A stretch of 64,000 nucleotides of DNA from NCBI GenBank assembly GCA_022821645.1, contig JAJEDE010000002.1:62001-126000 (forward strand), given 5' to 3'. This document shows positions 52,850 through 62,690 of the stretch, piece by piece (within the stretch, counting starts at the first letter, position 1; each line of letters begins with the position of its first letter). The notes under the pieces are model-generated. The model saw only the letters and a program-made list of their open reading frames with translations. It was not told the origin of the DNA and did no database searches. This stretch comes from Chloroflexota bacterium (lineage in GTDB: Bacteria; Chloroflexota; UBA11872). Made by a program: the position numbers and the translations under genes.

Positions 52850-55762
52850 CTACCTACCCAATGCAGCCTGTGTCGCGCTAGATCTCTCCGCCAGTCGTCG
52901 GCACGAAGCGGCATGCTGCAATTGCTGAGGACAAGGCTCGACAGTTGCTGTGAGTTGCCCCTCATAGGCCTTGTACGATACTGCGCCCGATTCGAAGACC
53001 CTGACGGTAAGCAGAGGGATGACCGCCGCCTGCAGATTGTCGTACCGTAGCCGCACGGCCAGAGCCCAGACGCCTGGGCCGAGACTGGATCCAGAGGACT
53101 CGAAAGCGGTAGCACCACCGTTTGGCCCTTGAGGTGCAAGGCGAATCCTGAGAGGATCAAACTCGTAAACGAATCTTCCTGACTGTTGGGTCGGCAGAAT
53201 CTGTCCGGCGTACCACTGCATTCCCTCGTAGATCGTGTATCTATCTGATCCCACTGGAATTGGCAACGCCCAGGGTGTGTCATCTACTCGAAGTACCAGC
53301 CAGTCCTGACCAGTCCACTGCTGCGACGCGCGGTTTGTAAACGTCGCGGTAAAGTTGACGGTATTCCCGGTCGAGTGGACTTCCGACACGAGAACCGAGA
53401 ATTGTGCCCCGCGCACCGGCTTGGTGGAGTCGATGTTCGTCACAGCACTTGGCCTCTTTGCGTAGGCCTGGAGTCCGTGACCCTGCCAGATTCTGACCGG
53501 TTCCCTCCACTTCGACGGGAAACCACGAATGCTGGCATACAAAAATGCAACGGCACCTTGAGGAACTAGCACGATGTCAGGGAATCGCTCGTCCAGCGGC
53601 TCGGATGCGATCTCCGTTAGAAGATGGATCCCGGTCGGGTCAATCTCGCCGTATAGCTGCGCATGCGCCAAAGTGGACGCTAGTCGAACGTTGTCAAGAC
53701 GATGGAGAGCCTCTGTTAAATACACGGTCGCAGACGACGGGACTGCGCGTCGCAAAGCCTCGAAAGACTGGTCCGAGGGATCTGGATCTAGTCGCAGGAA
53801 CGCTGGTTGCAGTCGGTAGAGCACATCGGTTCCATCGCGCACGAGTGGCTCAAATAGGCTGGCATCGCTCAGCCAGCGCTGGGCCCGAGTCGGGAGAGTG
53901 CCAACCCACGCGTCCGTAGCATGTACGTAAGCGATACCGAGCCGCCGAAGTGCGGTCGGCTCAAGGTAACGGATCGCGTCGGCGTACTCGGGGCCAGTCT
54001 TTGGGTGTAGGTGACGCAGGCCTGAGAATCCCGTGGCGTTTGGACGCCCCGTGGCGGAGGTGACGGCTTTCGGATGAGGTGAGAGAATACGGGCGTCGAC
54101 CAGAGTCTGCGCGCGAATATAGTCAGCCACAATCTCCGAACCGAACCGACTGACCGCGTAACGCCCCTCGAGCGAAGAATCAGCCTCTCCCATCTCAGGC
54201 TGTGTATTCGCCAAGTGGACTCCACGGCCTATAGCTTGAGCTAGGCTGAGAACTGGTCCGGCTGCCGTCGGCCAAGTCACAATGATAAAGACTACGGTGG
54301 CAGCAGCGTAGCGCTGCCGATAGCGCAATCTTGCTAAGCGTTCGCTCAGCGCCACTATGAGCGCCAAGAGGGCGAGGTTTCGTGCGTGCCCATCAAATCG
54401 CGTGACGTCCTGAGGGGCCGGTGCATACTGTAGGGCAAGTGCGGACACGAAGAAGACGCCGCTTCCGACTGTAAGTAGCAGCACGAGTCGCGTGCGTATG
54501 CTGAGCAGCGCAGCGGCAAATGCGACCAGAACTGGGCCGACCCCTAGCACCCAGATCCCGCCGGGCCGCGCGTCCAACGTCCCGAACGGTGACCGGCTGC
54601 CCGGGGTGTCGAGCCAACCCAATGAAAGACCGGACTGCGATGTACCGAACAGGATGTCGGTGATGCCTCCGCCACTCGCGACCAGCAGGAGCACAGCCAG
54701 CGTTGGACCCATAGCCGCAAGCCTGACGGTGTCATTGCCGAAGGATCTTGCGCGCCCAATCCGAAGAACCAGCCAAGCGTCCTGAAGAACCCAGAGGGCA
54801 AGCGTCACAAGTGCAATCGGTTCGTCCAAGAGGCCCACAAACGCAATAACGGCGGCCAAAGTCAGAGAGCCCGCCCAAGAGCGCACATCGGCCGTGGCGA
54901 CGCGCTCGAGCACGACAGTGGAAAGGGCGTACGACATGACGAATAGGGGCTTCCATATGTTCGGCGGCGTTGCATCGAATCGCGTCGGCCATGGAAGCGA
55001 AATCTCGGGCCAGTACAGGCCGGCTAGAGATTCGCGAACCCCGGCGGCTGGAATCCCTGCCGGAACCGGAATCTGCAAAACGGCAGGAGGCGTGGTGGCC
55101 ACTAACGTCCAGGCCCCAGCTGTCAGAAGCAGGGGCACCAACACCATGGCTATGAGCCACGAGCCTCGCTGCAACACCAGGGTTGCGACCACCAGAAGCA
55201 GGCCAATCCATGCGTAAGCGCTAAGCACTTCAGTGGTAAAGGCCAGATCCGGACCGAACGGTGGCGCCAACAACCCAATCAGCATGTCGACACCGAAGTG
55301 GTAGGCGAAAGGCTGCCCCGGATTCCAGGGGAGGGTTGGCGGATATCCTCCCGCCCGTATAAACGATGCCAGCCCCAAATGAATGTCAGCGTCGGGGATC
55401 GAAAGCGTCTGGCGTATGGCCAGGACAATCGAGAAGAGTGCAAGCCAGGCGGCAGCGAAAGCGGCAGCTGTGCGCACCGGCAGTTGCAGCATTTCTCGCT
55501 CGCGCCAAGCTAGTCTCGCGGCAACTGCCAGAACGAGGATCCAGCCCGCCAGAGCCCCGGCGCGGCCGGGAATCGCGTGAAGGATAAAGCTAGCAGCCAA
55601 GCCCCAAAGCGCAGGTCCGATCACCAGTCCCTGTGCCAGAGCCATGCGGTCGTCGGTCTGCCGTAGCGCCACCCGTACCACGACATAACCCACCGCCGCC
55701 AACGTCAACAGTTCAAGCGCCAGCAGTAACAGACCGGGAATGACTGCCGGGTCAACCGTCAC
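52850..55762 (-). CDS. GT-C-like giant membrane protein, paralogue 6
   Basis: 970 residues. The loop motif is SIPDADIHLGLA, followed by AYHFGVDMLIGLL, so YHYG is YHFG here. Other family landmarks are DATPPNIWKPLF, RFDGHARNLALLALIVAL, ARILSPHPKAVTSATGRPNATG and WTGQDWLVLRVDDTPW, with VWALAVRLRYDNLQAAVIPLL near the end. The C terminus is extended by about 30 residues that contain two cysteines (EPCPQQLQHAASCRRLAERS), resembling the tail of paralogue 2 and pointing to these two being closer relatives, or to exchange between the arms. It starts with GTG at 55762. The next copy follows 36 bases after its stop. Confidence 0.8.
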   Translation of the reverse strand: MTVDPAVIPGLLLLALELLTLAAVGYVVVRVALRQTDDRMALAQGLVIGPALWGLAASFILHAIPGRAGALAGWILVLAVAARLAWREREMLQLPVRTAAAFAAAWLALFSIVLAIRQTLSIPDADIHLGLASFIRAGGYPPTLPWNPGQPFAYHFGVDMLIGLLAPPFGPDLAFTTEVLSAYAWIGLLLVVATLVLQRGSWLIAMVLVPLLLTAGAWTLVATTPPAVLQIPVPAGIPAAGVRESLAGLYWPEISLPWPTRFDATPPNIWKPLFVMSYALSTVVLERVATADVRSWAGSLTLAAVIAFVGLLDEPIALVTLALWVLQDAWLVLRIGRARSFGNDTVRLAAMGPTLAVLLLVASGGGITDILFGTSQSGLSLGWLDTPGSRSPFGTLDARPGGIWVLGVGPVLVAFAAALLSIRTRLVLLLTVGSGVFFVSALALQYAPAPQDVTRFDGHARNLALLALIVALSERLARLRYRQRYAAATVVFIIVTWPTAAGPVLSLAQAIGRGVHLANTQPEMGEADSSLEGRYAVSRFGSEIVADYIRAQTLVDARILSPHPKAVTSATGRPNATGFSGLRHLHPKTGPEYADAIRYLEPTALRRLGIAYVHATDAWVGTLPTRAQRWLSDASLFEPLVRDGTDVLYRLQPAFLRLDPDPSDQSFEALRRAVPSSATVYLTEALHRLDNVRLASTLAHAQLYGEIDPTGIHLLTEIASEPLDERFPDIVLVPQGAVAFLYASIRGFPSKWREPVRIWQGHGLQAYAKRPSAVTNIDSTKPVRGAQFSVLVSEVHSTGNTVNFTATFTNRASQQWTGQDWLVLRVDDTPWALPIPVGSDRYTIYEGMQWYAGQILPTQQSGRFVYEFDPLRIRLAPQGPNGGATAFESSGSSLGPGVWALAVRLRYDNLQAAVIPLLTVRVFESGAVSYKAYEGQLTATVEPCPQQLQHAASCRRLAERSSATQAALGR

Positions 55763-55860
55763 TCAGACTCTCCCGGCATTGCTACACGGGGTGTGCGCCT
55801 GTCCAGAGGGCCGCCGGCCCGACGTGTGTTTCGGCCGACGCTCTGCGGATTCTGCCGGCC

Positions 55861-58695
55861 TCACGGAATTAACGCCGCGCCAAGCGTTCCTTCATAGACC
55901 GCATATGCAACCTCTCCTGCGTTTGAAACCGTAAGGCTCATCAGCGGGATGTACGCGAGTTCCCACCAATCGCCTCGCAGGCGCACGGCCAGCGTCCAGT
56001 CGCCTGGCTCAAGGGCCGTACCAGAGGAAGGCGCCGCCGCGAATTCACCGTCGCCCTCCGCCACCAGAAGACTCACCGCACGCGGGTCAAACTCAAACCG
56101 GCGCTCCGTCGTGCCCCTGCCGGGAACGACCTGACCGCCGAACCATTGCGACCCGGCATGACGACGTTCGTCCGCCTCAAATTCGCGCGGAATCGCCCAG
56201 GGCGAGGCGTCGGTTGACGTCACCAGCCAGTCCTGGCCCTTCCATTGGTCGGGCTCCCGGTCCAGGAACTTGGCGGTGAAGGCGATTCGACCATCGGCCG
56301 TCTGGACGTCGGACACCTCAACGCTGAACGGACGCGGCGGCGGCGGCATGATCGGGTTGGCGGCTTTGCCTAGCGGATATATCGCAATCTCGTCGTTCCA
56401 CCAGATTGGCTGACGCCGGTCCAGGGGAAACGCGGATGGGGCCAGGCGCGCCGACGTAACAATGAGGTCAGGCGTCCGATCTCCCAGTGGTTCGGTGGGA
56501 AAATGGGGTCGGCTGTGCCAGGTTGGCGTCGGTCGCGCACGACCGAGAAGCTGGGTGTGCGAAAGCACCACTGCGGCACGAATTGAATTCACCGGTTCGA
56601 GCGCCGGCGAGAGGTACACCGTGGCGTCGGGCGACACCGCTTGCCGCAGACCTTCGAACGACTCAGGCGGCGGTGTCGTCGCCATATCCAGGAACACGGG
56701 CTGGACTCGATACAGGGTGTCGACACCGTCGCGAATCAGCGGTTCGAAGAAGCTCGGGTCTTCCAGCCAGCGCTGCCCGCGCTCCGGCAAATCGGCGATC
56801 CACGCGTCAGGCGCATGGACGTAGTCAACGCCGAGACGTCGGACCGCCAGCGGTTCAAGAAAGCGGATCGCGTCCAGGTACTCCGGGCCATGCACTGGGA
56901 CGAATTGCACGAACTCGGCGTAGGCCGAGGCGTTAGGACGGCCAGTCACAATCGACATTTCGATGGGAGAAGGCGACAGGATGCGGGCGTCGACCGACGT
57001 GTGCTCGCGTATGTATTCGGCAACTACCTCCGACATCGGCTTACGCATCACGTAGCGGCCAATCAGGTCCGAATGAATGGCTGACGGATCGCGTCGGGCA
57101 TTAGCGAACTCGGGCCCGCGCCGAAGAGCAAGGCCAATGTTCTGTGCCGGCGCCGCGACCGTTGGCCAGGTGACAAGGGCAACCAGCACCGCGCTCGTGG
57201 CATAGCGCCAGCGTGGCGAGAGCGCGGCCATTCGCGCACCCAAGGCCACCAGCAACGCCAGCAGCGCGAAGTTCCGTGCATGACCGTCAAGACGAACCAG
57301 ATCCAACGAGAACTCGTATCGCAGCGACAGCGCCGCCAGCAGCATCAGAAGACTGGTCGCCGCCAGAGCCAGCACCAGTCGCTGTCGCCAGGCCAGCAGC
57401 AGGGCTCCGACGGTTACGGGCACGGTGCCAAGCGCCAGCACGCCTACGCCGCCCGACAAGCGGGTGAATTCGCCCAACGGCCGCCGGCTGCCGGCGTCGG
57501 CGATCCATCCAAGTGACAACCCCGTGTGTGACGAACTGGTCAGAGCCCCGGTAATCGCGCCTCCGCCAACGGCAAGGAGCAACGCCGCGAGCACGGGTCC
57601 CGAACACGCGCGAAGCACCGGCTCCCACCGCACCGGACTGCGGCTGCTGTCTCCGCGCAGGCGCCGAACGAGCGGCACGAGATGTGAGCCGCGATGCAGC
57701 TCATAGAGTTCCAGAAGTCCCCACAGACCAAGTACGACCGGGGCCACCGTTTCGTCAACCAGCCCTAGAAAACCAATGGCCAGCGCCAGGGCAACATGCC
57801 CCAGCCACCCTCGCCTGCCGCAAACCGTCGCGCGCTCCAGCGCTACAAACGCCAGGGCGTAGGCAAACACGAAATGGGGCTTCCAAATGTTCGCCGGCGA
57901 CGCTTCAACCGCGGTCTTCCAGGGATAGTCCACCGTGGGCCAGTAAACGCCCCACAACGAAGCGCGTACGCCGGCCTCCGGGATTCCCGCCGGAATCGGG
58001 ACCTGCAAAATGCCCGGCGGCGCTGTGTAGTGCAGTTGCGTCCACAGTCCAAACGACAGCAGTAGCGGGCAAATCACCAGCGCGGTGATCCGCGAGCCAA
58101 ACCTCACGACCGTTGCGACCACGAGCAGCGCCAGGCTGGTCCACGCGTACGCGTCGATGACCTCGGTCGAAAACGCGGGGTCTGGGCCCACCGGCGGCGC
58201 CAGCAGGGCCATCAGCAAGTCCGCCCCGTAGTGGTACGGCGCGGGCAACCCGGGGTGCCAGGGAAACGCCGGCGGGTATCCCCCGGCGCGGATGGAAGCG
58301 GCCAAGCCCAGGTGCAGATACGCGTCAACGATGTACATCAACTGACGGCTGGCCAGCACAAACCAGAAGAGCACCAGCCCCGCCGCCACAAACCCGACAA
58401 CGGTGCGAGGCTTGAGTCGCAGGCTGGCCGGCGCCCGCCAGGCAAGTCCGGCGGCCAGCGCCACCGTGACGATCCAGGCAGCCAGTGCACCTGCCAGACC
58501 GGGAAACAGGTGCAGGACGAAATTGACGGTCAGCCCCCAGAGCGCCGGCCCGATGACCATCCCTTGAGCCAGCGCCAGCAGGTCGTTGGACTGCCGCAGC
58601 GCCACCCGTGCGACCACGACACCGATAGCGGCCAACACCAGCAGTTCCAGGACCAACAGGATCAGACCCGGGAGGACGGTCGGATCAACCGTCAT
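55861..58695 (-). CDS. GT-C-like giant membrane protein, paralogue 7
   Basis: 944 residues, first of the four minus-strand copies. The loop reads YIVDAYLHLGLA (Asp124, His128), followed by YHYGADLLMALL. The segment between membrane regions near residues 330-355 carries a basic insert (RGSHLVPLVRRLRGDSSRSPVRW) not seen in most copies. Further landmarks are EASPANIWKPHF, RLDGHARNFALLALLVAL, ARILSPSPIEMSIVTGRPNASA and WKGQDWLVTSTDASPW; it ends WTLAVRLRGDWWELAYIPLMSL. It starts with ATG at 58695, shortly after the Nudix gene on the same strand, and is 98 bases upstream of paralogue 6. An operon from Nudix through DUF3604 is plausible. Confidence 0.8.
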   Translation of the reverse strand: MTVDPTVLPGLILLVLELLVLAAIGVVVARVALRQSNDLLALAQGMVIGPALWGLTVNFVLHLFPGLAGALAAWIVTVALAAGLAWRAPASLRLKPRTVVGFVAAGLVLFWFVLASRQLMYIVDAYLHLGLAASIRAGGYPPAFPWHPGLPAPYHYGADLLMALLAPPVGPDPAFSTEVIDAYAWTSLALLVVATVVRFGSRITALVICPLLLSFGLWTQLHYTAPPGILQVPIPAGIPEAGVRASLWGVYWPTVDYPWKTAVEASPANIWKPHFVFAYALAFVALERATVCGRRGWLGHVALALAIGFLGLVDETVAPVVLGLWGLLELYELHRGSHLVPLVRRLRGDSSRSPVRWEPVLRACSGPVLAALLLAVGGGAITGALTSSSHTGLSLGWIADAGSRRPLGEFTRLSGGVGVLALGTVPVTVGALLLAWRQRLVLALAATSLLMLLAALSLRYEFSLDLVRLDGHARNFALLALLVALGARMAALSPRWRYATSAVLVALVTWPTVAAPAQNIGLALRRGPEFANARRDPSAIHSDLIGRYVMRKPMSEVVAEYIREHTSVDARILSPSPIEMSIVTGRPNASAYAEFVQFVPVHGPEYLDAIRFLEPLAVRRLGVDYVHAPDAWIADLPERGQRWLEDPSFFEPLIRDGVDTLYRVQPVFLDMATTPPPESFEGLRQAVSPDATVYLSPALEPVNSIRAAVVLSHTQLLGRARPTPTWHSRPHFPTEPLGDRTPDLIVTSARLAPSAFPLDRRQPIWWNDEIAIYPLGKAANPIMPPPPRPFSVEVSDVQTADGRIAFTAKFLDREPDQWKGQDWLVTSTDASPWAIPREFEADERRHAGSQWFGGQVVPGRGTTERRFEFDPRAVSLLVAEGDGEFAAAPSSGTALEPGDWTLAVRLRGDWWELAYIPLMSLTVSNAGEVAYAVYEGTLGAALIP

Positions 58696-58786
58696 TCACC
58701 CAGCACCCTTCGGTGACGCCCACCGTCGCTCGTGTGGGCCATGGCAAACATCGGCGGCCGGGTCCGGAATCCTGCCGAGTGCGCGC

Positions 58787-59269
58787 TCAGCCCAAGAACA
58801 GGCAATACTCCCCGCCTCGGGGGTTTTCCACGTCGGCCGGATACAGGAGATTGCGTGAGGCGCCAAGCGCTCGCGCGGCGATGGCGCGATTGATTTCGGG
58901 CACCTGTTCCAGCGCATCCAGTTCCGACAGGGTCAGATACGCCGCGCGGTCGACTTCGTCGCCAGGCACCGGCTCGCCGGCCTCCGGCCGCATGAGAAAC
59001 ACCACGTATGTACTGTTCGTGTCATCCCAGCGGCTGCGAACGGCCAGGACTCCTTGAACGGAGGCTTCAACCCCGGTTTCCTCGCGCACCTCGCGCACCA
59101 CGGCCGAATCCAACGTCTCGTCGCGGTCAACGAAACCGCCCGGAATCTGCCAGTTGCCGCGCCCATACCGCGAGGCGCGGCGGACGAACAGCACGGAGCG
59201 ACCGCGCACCACCGCGCCTCCTACCCCGACGTTATAGCCCTGGTTGTACTGCTCGAAGCTCACGGGCAC
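58787..59269 (-). CDS. Nudix hydrolase
   Basis: A 160-residue Nudix-family pyrophosphohydrolase. The complete Nudix box GX5EX7REUXEEXGU is at residues 45-67 (GFVDRDE, then REVREETGV). The N-terminal YNVGVGGAVVRGRSVLFVRR and NWQIPGGFV are typical of ADP-ribose or nucleotide-sugar pyrophosphatases, though the substrate cannot be fixed. It starts with GTG at 59269, and a second GTG six bases later is possible. It is upstream of paralogue 7 on the same strand with a 91-base gap, and divergent from the PHP-domain gene. Confidence 0.93.
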   Translation of the reverse strand: MPVSFEQYNQGYNVGVGGAVVRGRSVLFVRRASRYGRGNWQIPGGFVDRDETLDSAVVREVREETGVEASVQGVLAVRSRWDDTNSTYVVFLMRPEAGEPVPGDEVDRAAYLTLSELDALEQVPEINRAIAARALGASRNLLYPADVENPRGGEYCLFLG

Positions 59270-59492
59270 CAGTTTCCCAAATCCCTGATTACCAATCCGG
59301 CTGACCGCCGATTATGGACCATGGCCCGCAGCTGGCTCCTGAATTGTCGGCTTGTTGGCTGCGATCCGGATAGTCTGTCCCAGCGGGAGCAGCGGCCGGC
59401 TGTCGGGTTTCCACGACGTTGTAGCCGAGCGCCCGCGCTCCCTAGAATCGAGCAGGCGCACGACGCCACTCCTACCATTGGTCACCGAAACC

Positions 59493-60170
59493 ATGCTCTT
59501 TGACTTTCAGACCCACACGTTCCTCAGCGACGGCGTTCTGTCGCCAATAGAACTGCTGCGCCGGTGCCATGTCTCGGGCTACACGGCCATAGCCATTACC
59601 GATCACGCCAGTCCGGCGAACGTGCAGGGTCTCGTCGAGGCCCTGGCCCGCGATTGCCGGGAGGCGGAGGCGGCCTGGGACATGGTGGCGCTGGCCGGCG
59701 TGGAGCTTACCCACGTGCCTCCGGCCGCGATCGACCGGGTGGCGCGCATGGCTGCGGAGGCCGGCGCGGAGTTCATCGCCGTTCACGGCGAGACCATCGT
59801 GGAGCCGGTAGCCGCGGGCACCAACCGCGCGGCCCTGGAGTCGGAATACGTACACGCGCTGGTGCATCCCGGCCTGCTCAGCCCAGAGTTGAGCCACGTC
59901 GCACGCGAGAACGGCAAGTTCGTCGAGCTTTCGGCCCGACGCGGTCATTCGCTGACCAACGGACACGTGGCCAATGTTTGTCGCCAGGCGGGAGCGAAGC
60001 TCCTCGTCAACAGCGATGCGCACGAACCCGGCGACCTTCTCACCGAGGCGCTAGCCCGCCGGGTTGCGCGCGGCGCCGGCCTGGACGCCGACGAAACGGA
60101 GACCGTGCTGGTGGACAACCCGCTGGAACTCCTGGCTCGGCTGGGTCGGTCCATTGCGGAAGGCGCATGA
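59493..60170 (+). CDS. PHP-domain metal-dependent phosphoesterase-like protein
   Basis: A 225-residue PHP-domain protein, a family of metal-dependent phosphoesterases related to histidinol phosphatase. Motifs seen: DFQTHTFLSDG at the N terminus, AIAITDHAS (Asp37-His38), FIAVHGETI, HALVHPGLLS, and the C-terminal VNSDAHEPGDL. In the first motif the usual HxH is Gln6-Thr-His8, so one metal ligand is replaced; related proteins may share this variant. The ATG at 59493 is the first start that gives the motif at once. Its TGA overlaps the Lon ATG (ATGA at 60167-60170), implying translational coupling with the protease. Substrate not known. Confidence 0.85.
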   Translation: MLFDFQTHTFLSDGVLSPIELLRRCHVSGYTAIAITDHASPANVQGLVEALARDCREAEAAWDMVALAGVELTHVPPAAIDRVARMAAEAGAEFIAVHGETIVEPVAAGTNRAALESEYVHALVHPGLLSPELSHVARENGKFVELSARRGHSLTNGHVANVCRQAGAKLLVNSDAHEPGDLLTEALARRVARGAGLDADETETVLVDNPLELLARLGRSIAEGA

Positions 60171-62590
60171 GCCCAATGGCGGACACCACGCTGCTGCACG
60201 ACGACCAACGGATAGCGGCTGAACGCGAGGCGACAGGCGCCAGCCCGCCGTCCGGCGGTCTGGACGACCAAACCATTGAGGTCGACCTGCCCGTGCTCCC
60301 GCTGCGCGGCGAAACCCTGTTCCCCATCCCGGATACGGTGAACTCGTTCGTGGTGGGTCGCGAGCAGTCCCTGGCCGCGATCGAGGAGGCCTTGAGTCGT
60401 GACCGCCGCGTCCTGGCCATCAGTCAGCACGATCCCGACGCCGAGACCGTGACCTTTAGCGATCTGCACGAGGTTGGAACGGAAGCCAAAATCGCACGCG
60501 TGCTCAAGTTGCCGGATGGAAGCACCAGCGTGCTGGCCGAAGGCATCCGACGAGTGCGAGCCATCACCCCGGTTTCCGAACACCCGTTCATCCGGGCGAT
60601 CGGATGGGTTGTCGAGGAGTTGAACGAAGCACCGGCCGAAGCCCGGGAGCTGATGCCGCTCACGCTGGAACTGTTTCACAGCGTGGTGGAACTCAACGAC
60701 ACGACGCCTGACGAGGCCTATATCCGCGCGATGAACGCGGAGACGCCCGGCTTGCTGGCCGACATCGTGGCGGCCTCGCTCAACCTGGTGTCCGGCACCC
60801 AGCAGGAATTGCTCGAGATTCGGGAAGTCTCAGAGCGCCTGCGGCTGGTTCACACGGTCCTGGAAGAAGAGATTCGCGTGCTGGAATTGGAGCGCCAACT
60901 CCGCGACGACGTGCGCGAGGAAGTGGACAAGGATCAACGTGAGTTCATCCTGCGCGAACAGCTGCGAACGATCACCAAGGAGCTTGGGGAGACCAGCGCC
61001 CAAAACACCGAGATCACCGAATTCCGCGAGAAGCTGGAAGCCGGACGCTATCCCGAAGCTGTAATCGAGCGCGGACTCAAAGAGATCGACCGCCTCAACG
61101 CTATGCCGCCCGGATCACCCGAGGCCAGCATGGTGCGGAATTACCTCGAGTGGCTGATTGAGCTTCCCTGGAAGAAGCGCACCCGAGATAACACCGACAT
61201 TAAGCGCGCGGCGCAGATTCTGGACACGCACCATCACGGACTTGACCGCGTCAAGGAGCGGCTTCTCGAGTACATCGCCGTGCGTCGCCTGGCGCGGCAG
61301 TCACGCAGCCCAATCCTGTGCTTTGTTGGTCCGCCTGGCGTCGGCAAGACCAGCCTTGGACAATCGATTGCCCAGGCGCTGTCGCGCAAGTTCGTGCGGG
61401 TCTCGCTAGGCGGCGTTCGCGACGAAGCTGAAATCCGCGGACATCGCATGACCTACATCGGTTCCATGCCCGGCCGCATCCTGCAAATGATGCGCCAGGC
61501 GGGCACCGTCAATCCCGTGTTCATGATCGACGAGCTTGACAAGCTCGGCGTGGACTTCCGGGGAGATCCTGCAGCCGCCCTGCTTGAGGTGCTTGACCCC
61601 GAGCAAAACGCCGCATTCAGCGACCACTACCTGGAGATTCCCTACGACCTCAGCCGCGTCATCTTCATTGCCACGGCCAACACCTTGGAAGGTCTGCCGC
61701 CGGCCCTCATCGACCGGATGGAGGTCGTCGAACTTCCCGGATACGTCGAGGACGAGAAACTGGCCATTGCTGAGCGTTTTCTGATTCCCAGGGAACTTGA
61801 GGAGCACGGCCTGGAGTCGGACGCCGTTCGCTTCACACACGATGCCCTGACTCGAATCATCCGCGAGTACACGCGCGAGGCCGGAGTGCGGGGACTGACG
61901 CGTTCAATCGCGTCTGTCGCACGCAAGCGGGCCCTGGCACGAGCCGAACGCAAAGATCGAGACTGGAAGATTAGCTCCCGCGACGTTCCCAAAGCGCTTG
62001 GCCCCCCACGTTTTCGCTTCGGCCCGGCCGAGACCGAGGCAAGCGTGGGCACGGCGATGGCGGTCTTCAGCACACCGGCGGGGGGCGACCTCTCACCGGT
62101 CGAGGTCTCACTGGCGTCCGGGTCTGGACAGATTCTGCTTACCGGACTTCTGGGACGCGTGATGAAAGAGTCGGCCCACGCGGCCCTCACCTACGCTCGA
62201 GCGTGGACCGACCGGCTCGAGCACAAGAACCACCACTTCGCCCAGTTGGATGTGCACGTGCACGTGCCGTCCGGCGCCTTGCCCAAGGATGGGCCATCGG
62301 CTGGGCTGGCCGTTGTCGTGGCGCTGATTTCGGCGCTTACCCGCCGGCAAGTCCGCCACGACCTAACGTTGACCGGGGAAATCACGCTGCAGGGCCGAGT
62401 ACTGCCAGTCGGCGCGATCAAGCCCAAAGTACTCGGCGCACACCGGGCCGGAGTTCGCACATTCGTGCTGCCGCAGGGCAATCGGCAGGACCTCGCCGAA
62501 CTCCCAAGGCACGTCAGGCAGGACATCGAATTCATCGAAGTCGCCACGGTTGATGAAGCGCTTCGCCGCGCACTCTTGGGTGTCCAATAG
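60167..62590 (+). CDS. lon: ATP-dependent protease Lon
   Basis: An 807-residue Lon (LonA) protease that degrades misfolded and regulatory proteins in the cytoplasm. The N-terminal LON substrate domain begins at about residue 40 (VLPLRGETLFP). The AAA+ module has Walker A GPPGVGKTS at about 388-396, Walker B VFMIDELDK, and the sensor region IATANTLEGLPPALIDRMEV. The protease domain has PKDGPSAG with catalytic Ser711 and the partner Lys754 (GAIKPK). Length is standard. The ATG at 60167 overlaps the PHP stop; a second ATG at 60176 is possible. GGAAGG lies just upstream. No HrcA/CIRCE-like element is apparent before it, since it starts inside the preceding gene's end. Confidence 0.97.
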   Translation: MSPMADTTLLHDDQRIAAEREATGASPPSGGLDDQTIEVDLPVLPLRGETLFPIPDTVNSFVVGREQSLAAIEEALSRDRRVLAISQHDPDAETVTFSDLHEVGTEAKIARVLKLPDGSTSVLAEGIRRVRAITPVSEHPFIRAIGWVVEELNEAPAEARELMPLTLELFHSVVELNDTTPDEAYIRAMNAETPGLLADIVAASLNLVSGTQQELLEIREVSERLRLVHTVLEEEIRVLELERQLRDDVREEVDKDQREFILREQLRTITKELGETSAQNTEITEFREKLEAGRYPEAVIERGLKEIDRLNAMPPGSPEASMVRNYLEWLIELPWKKRTRDNTDIKRAAQILDTHHHGLDRVKERLLEYIAVRRLARQSRSPILCFVGPPGVGKTSLGQSIAQALSRKFVRVSLGGVRDEAEIRGHRMTYIGSMPGRILQMMRQAGTVNPVFMIDELDKLGVDFRGDPAAALLEVLDPEQNAAFSDHYLEIPYDLSRVIFIATANTLEGLPPALIDRMEVVELPGYVEDEKLAIAERFLIPRELEEHGLESDAVRFTHDALTRIIREYTREAGVRGLTRSIASVARKRALARAERKDRDWKISSRDVPKALGPPRFRFGPAETEASVGTAMAVFSTPAGGDLSPVEVSLASGSGQILLTGLLGRVMKESAHAALTYARAWTDRLEHKNHHFAQLDVHVHVPSGALPKDGPSAGLAVVVALISALTRRQVRHDLTLTGEITLQGRVLPVGAIKPKVLGAHRAGVRTFVLPQGNRQDLAELPRHVRQDIEFIEVATVDEALRRALLGVQ

Positions 62591-62690
62591 CTCCCCGACC
62601 AACCGCGGTCAGGCCGTTATCCGCGTCACCATGCGGCTATGCTGACGCGCGGGTAGCGGTCGACGCGCCCCACCTATCCCGGAACCGTTG

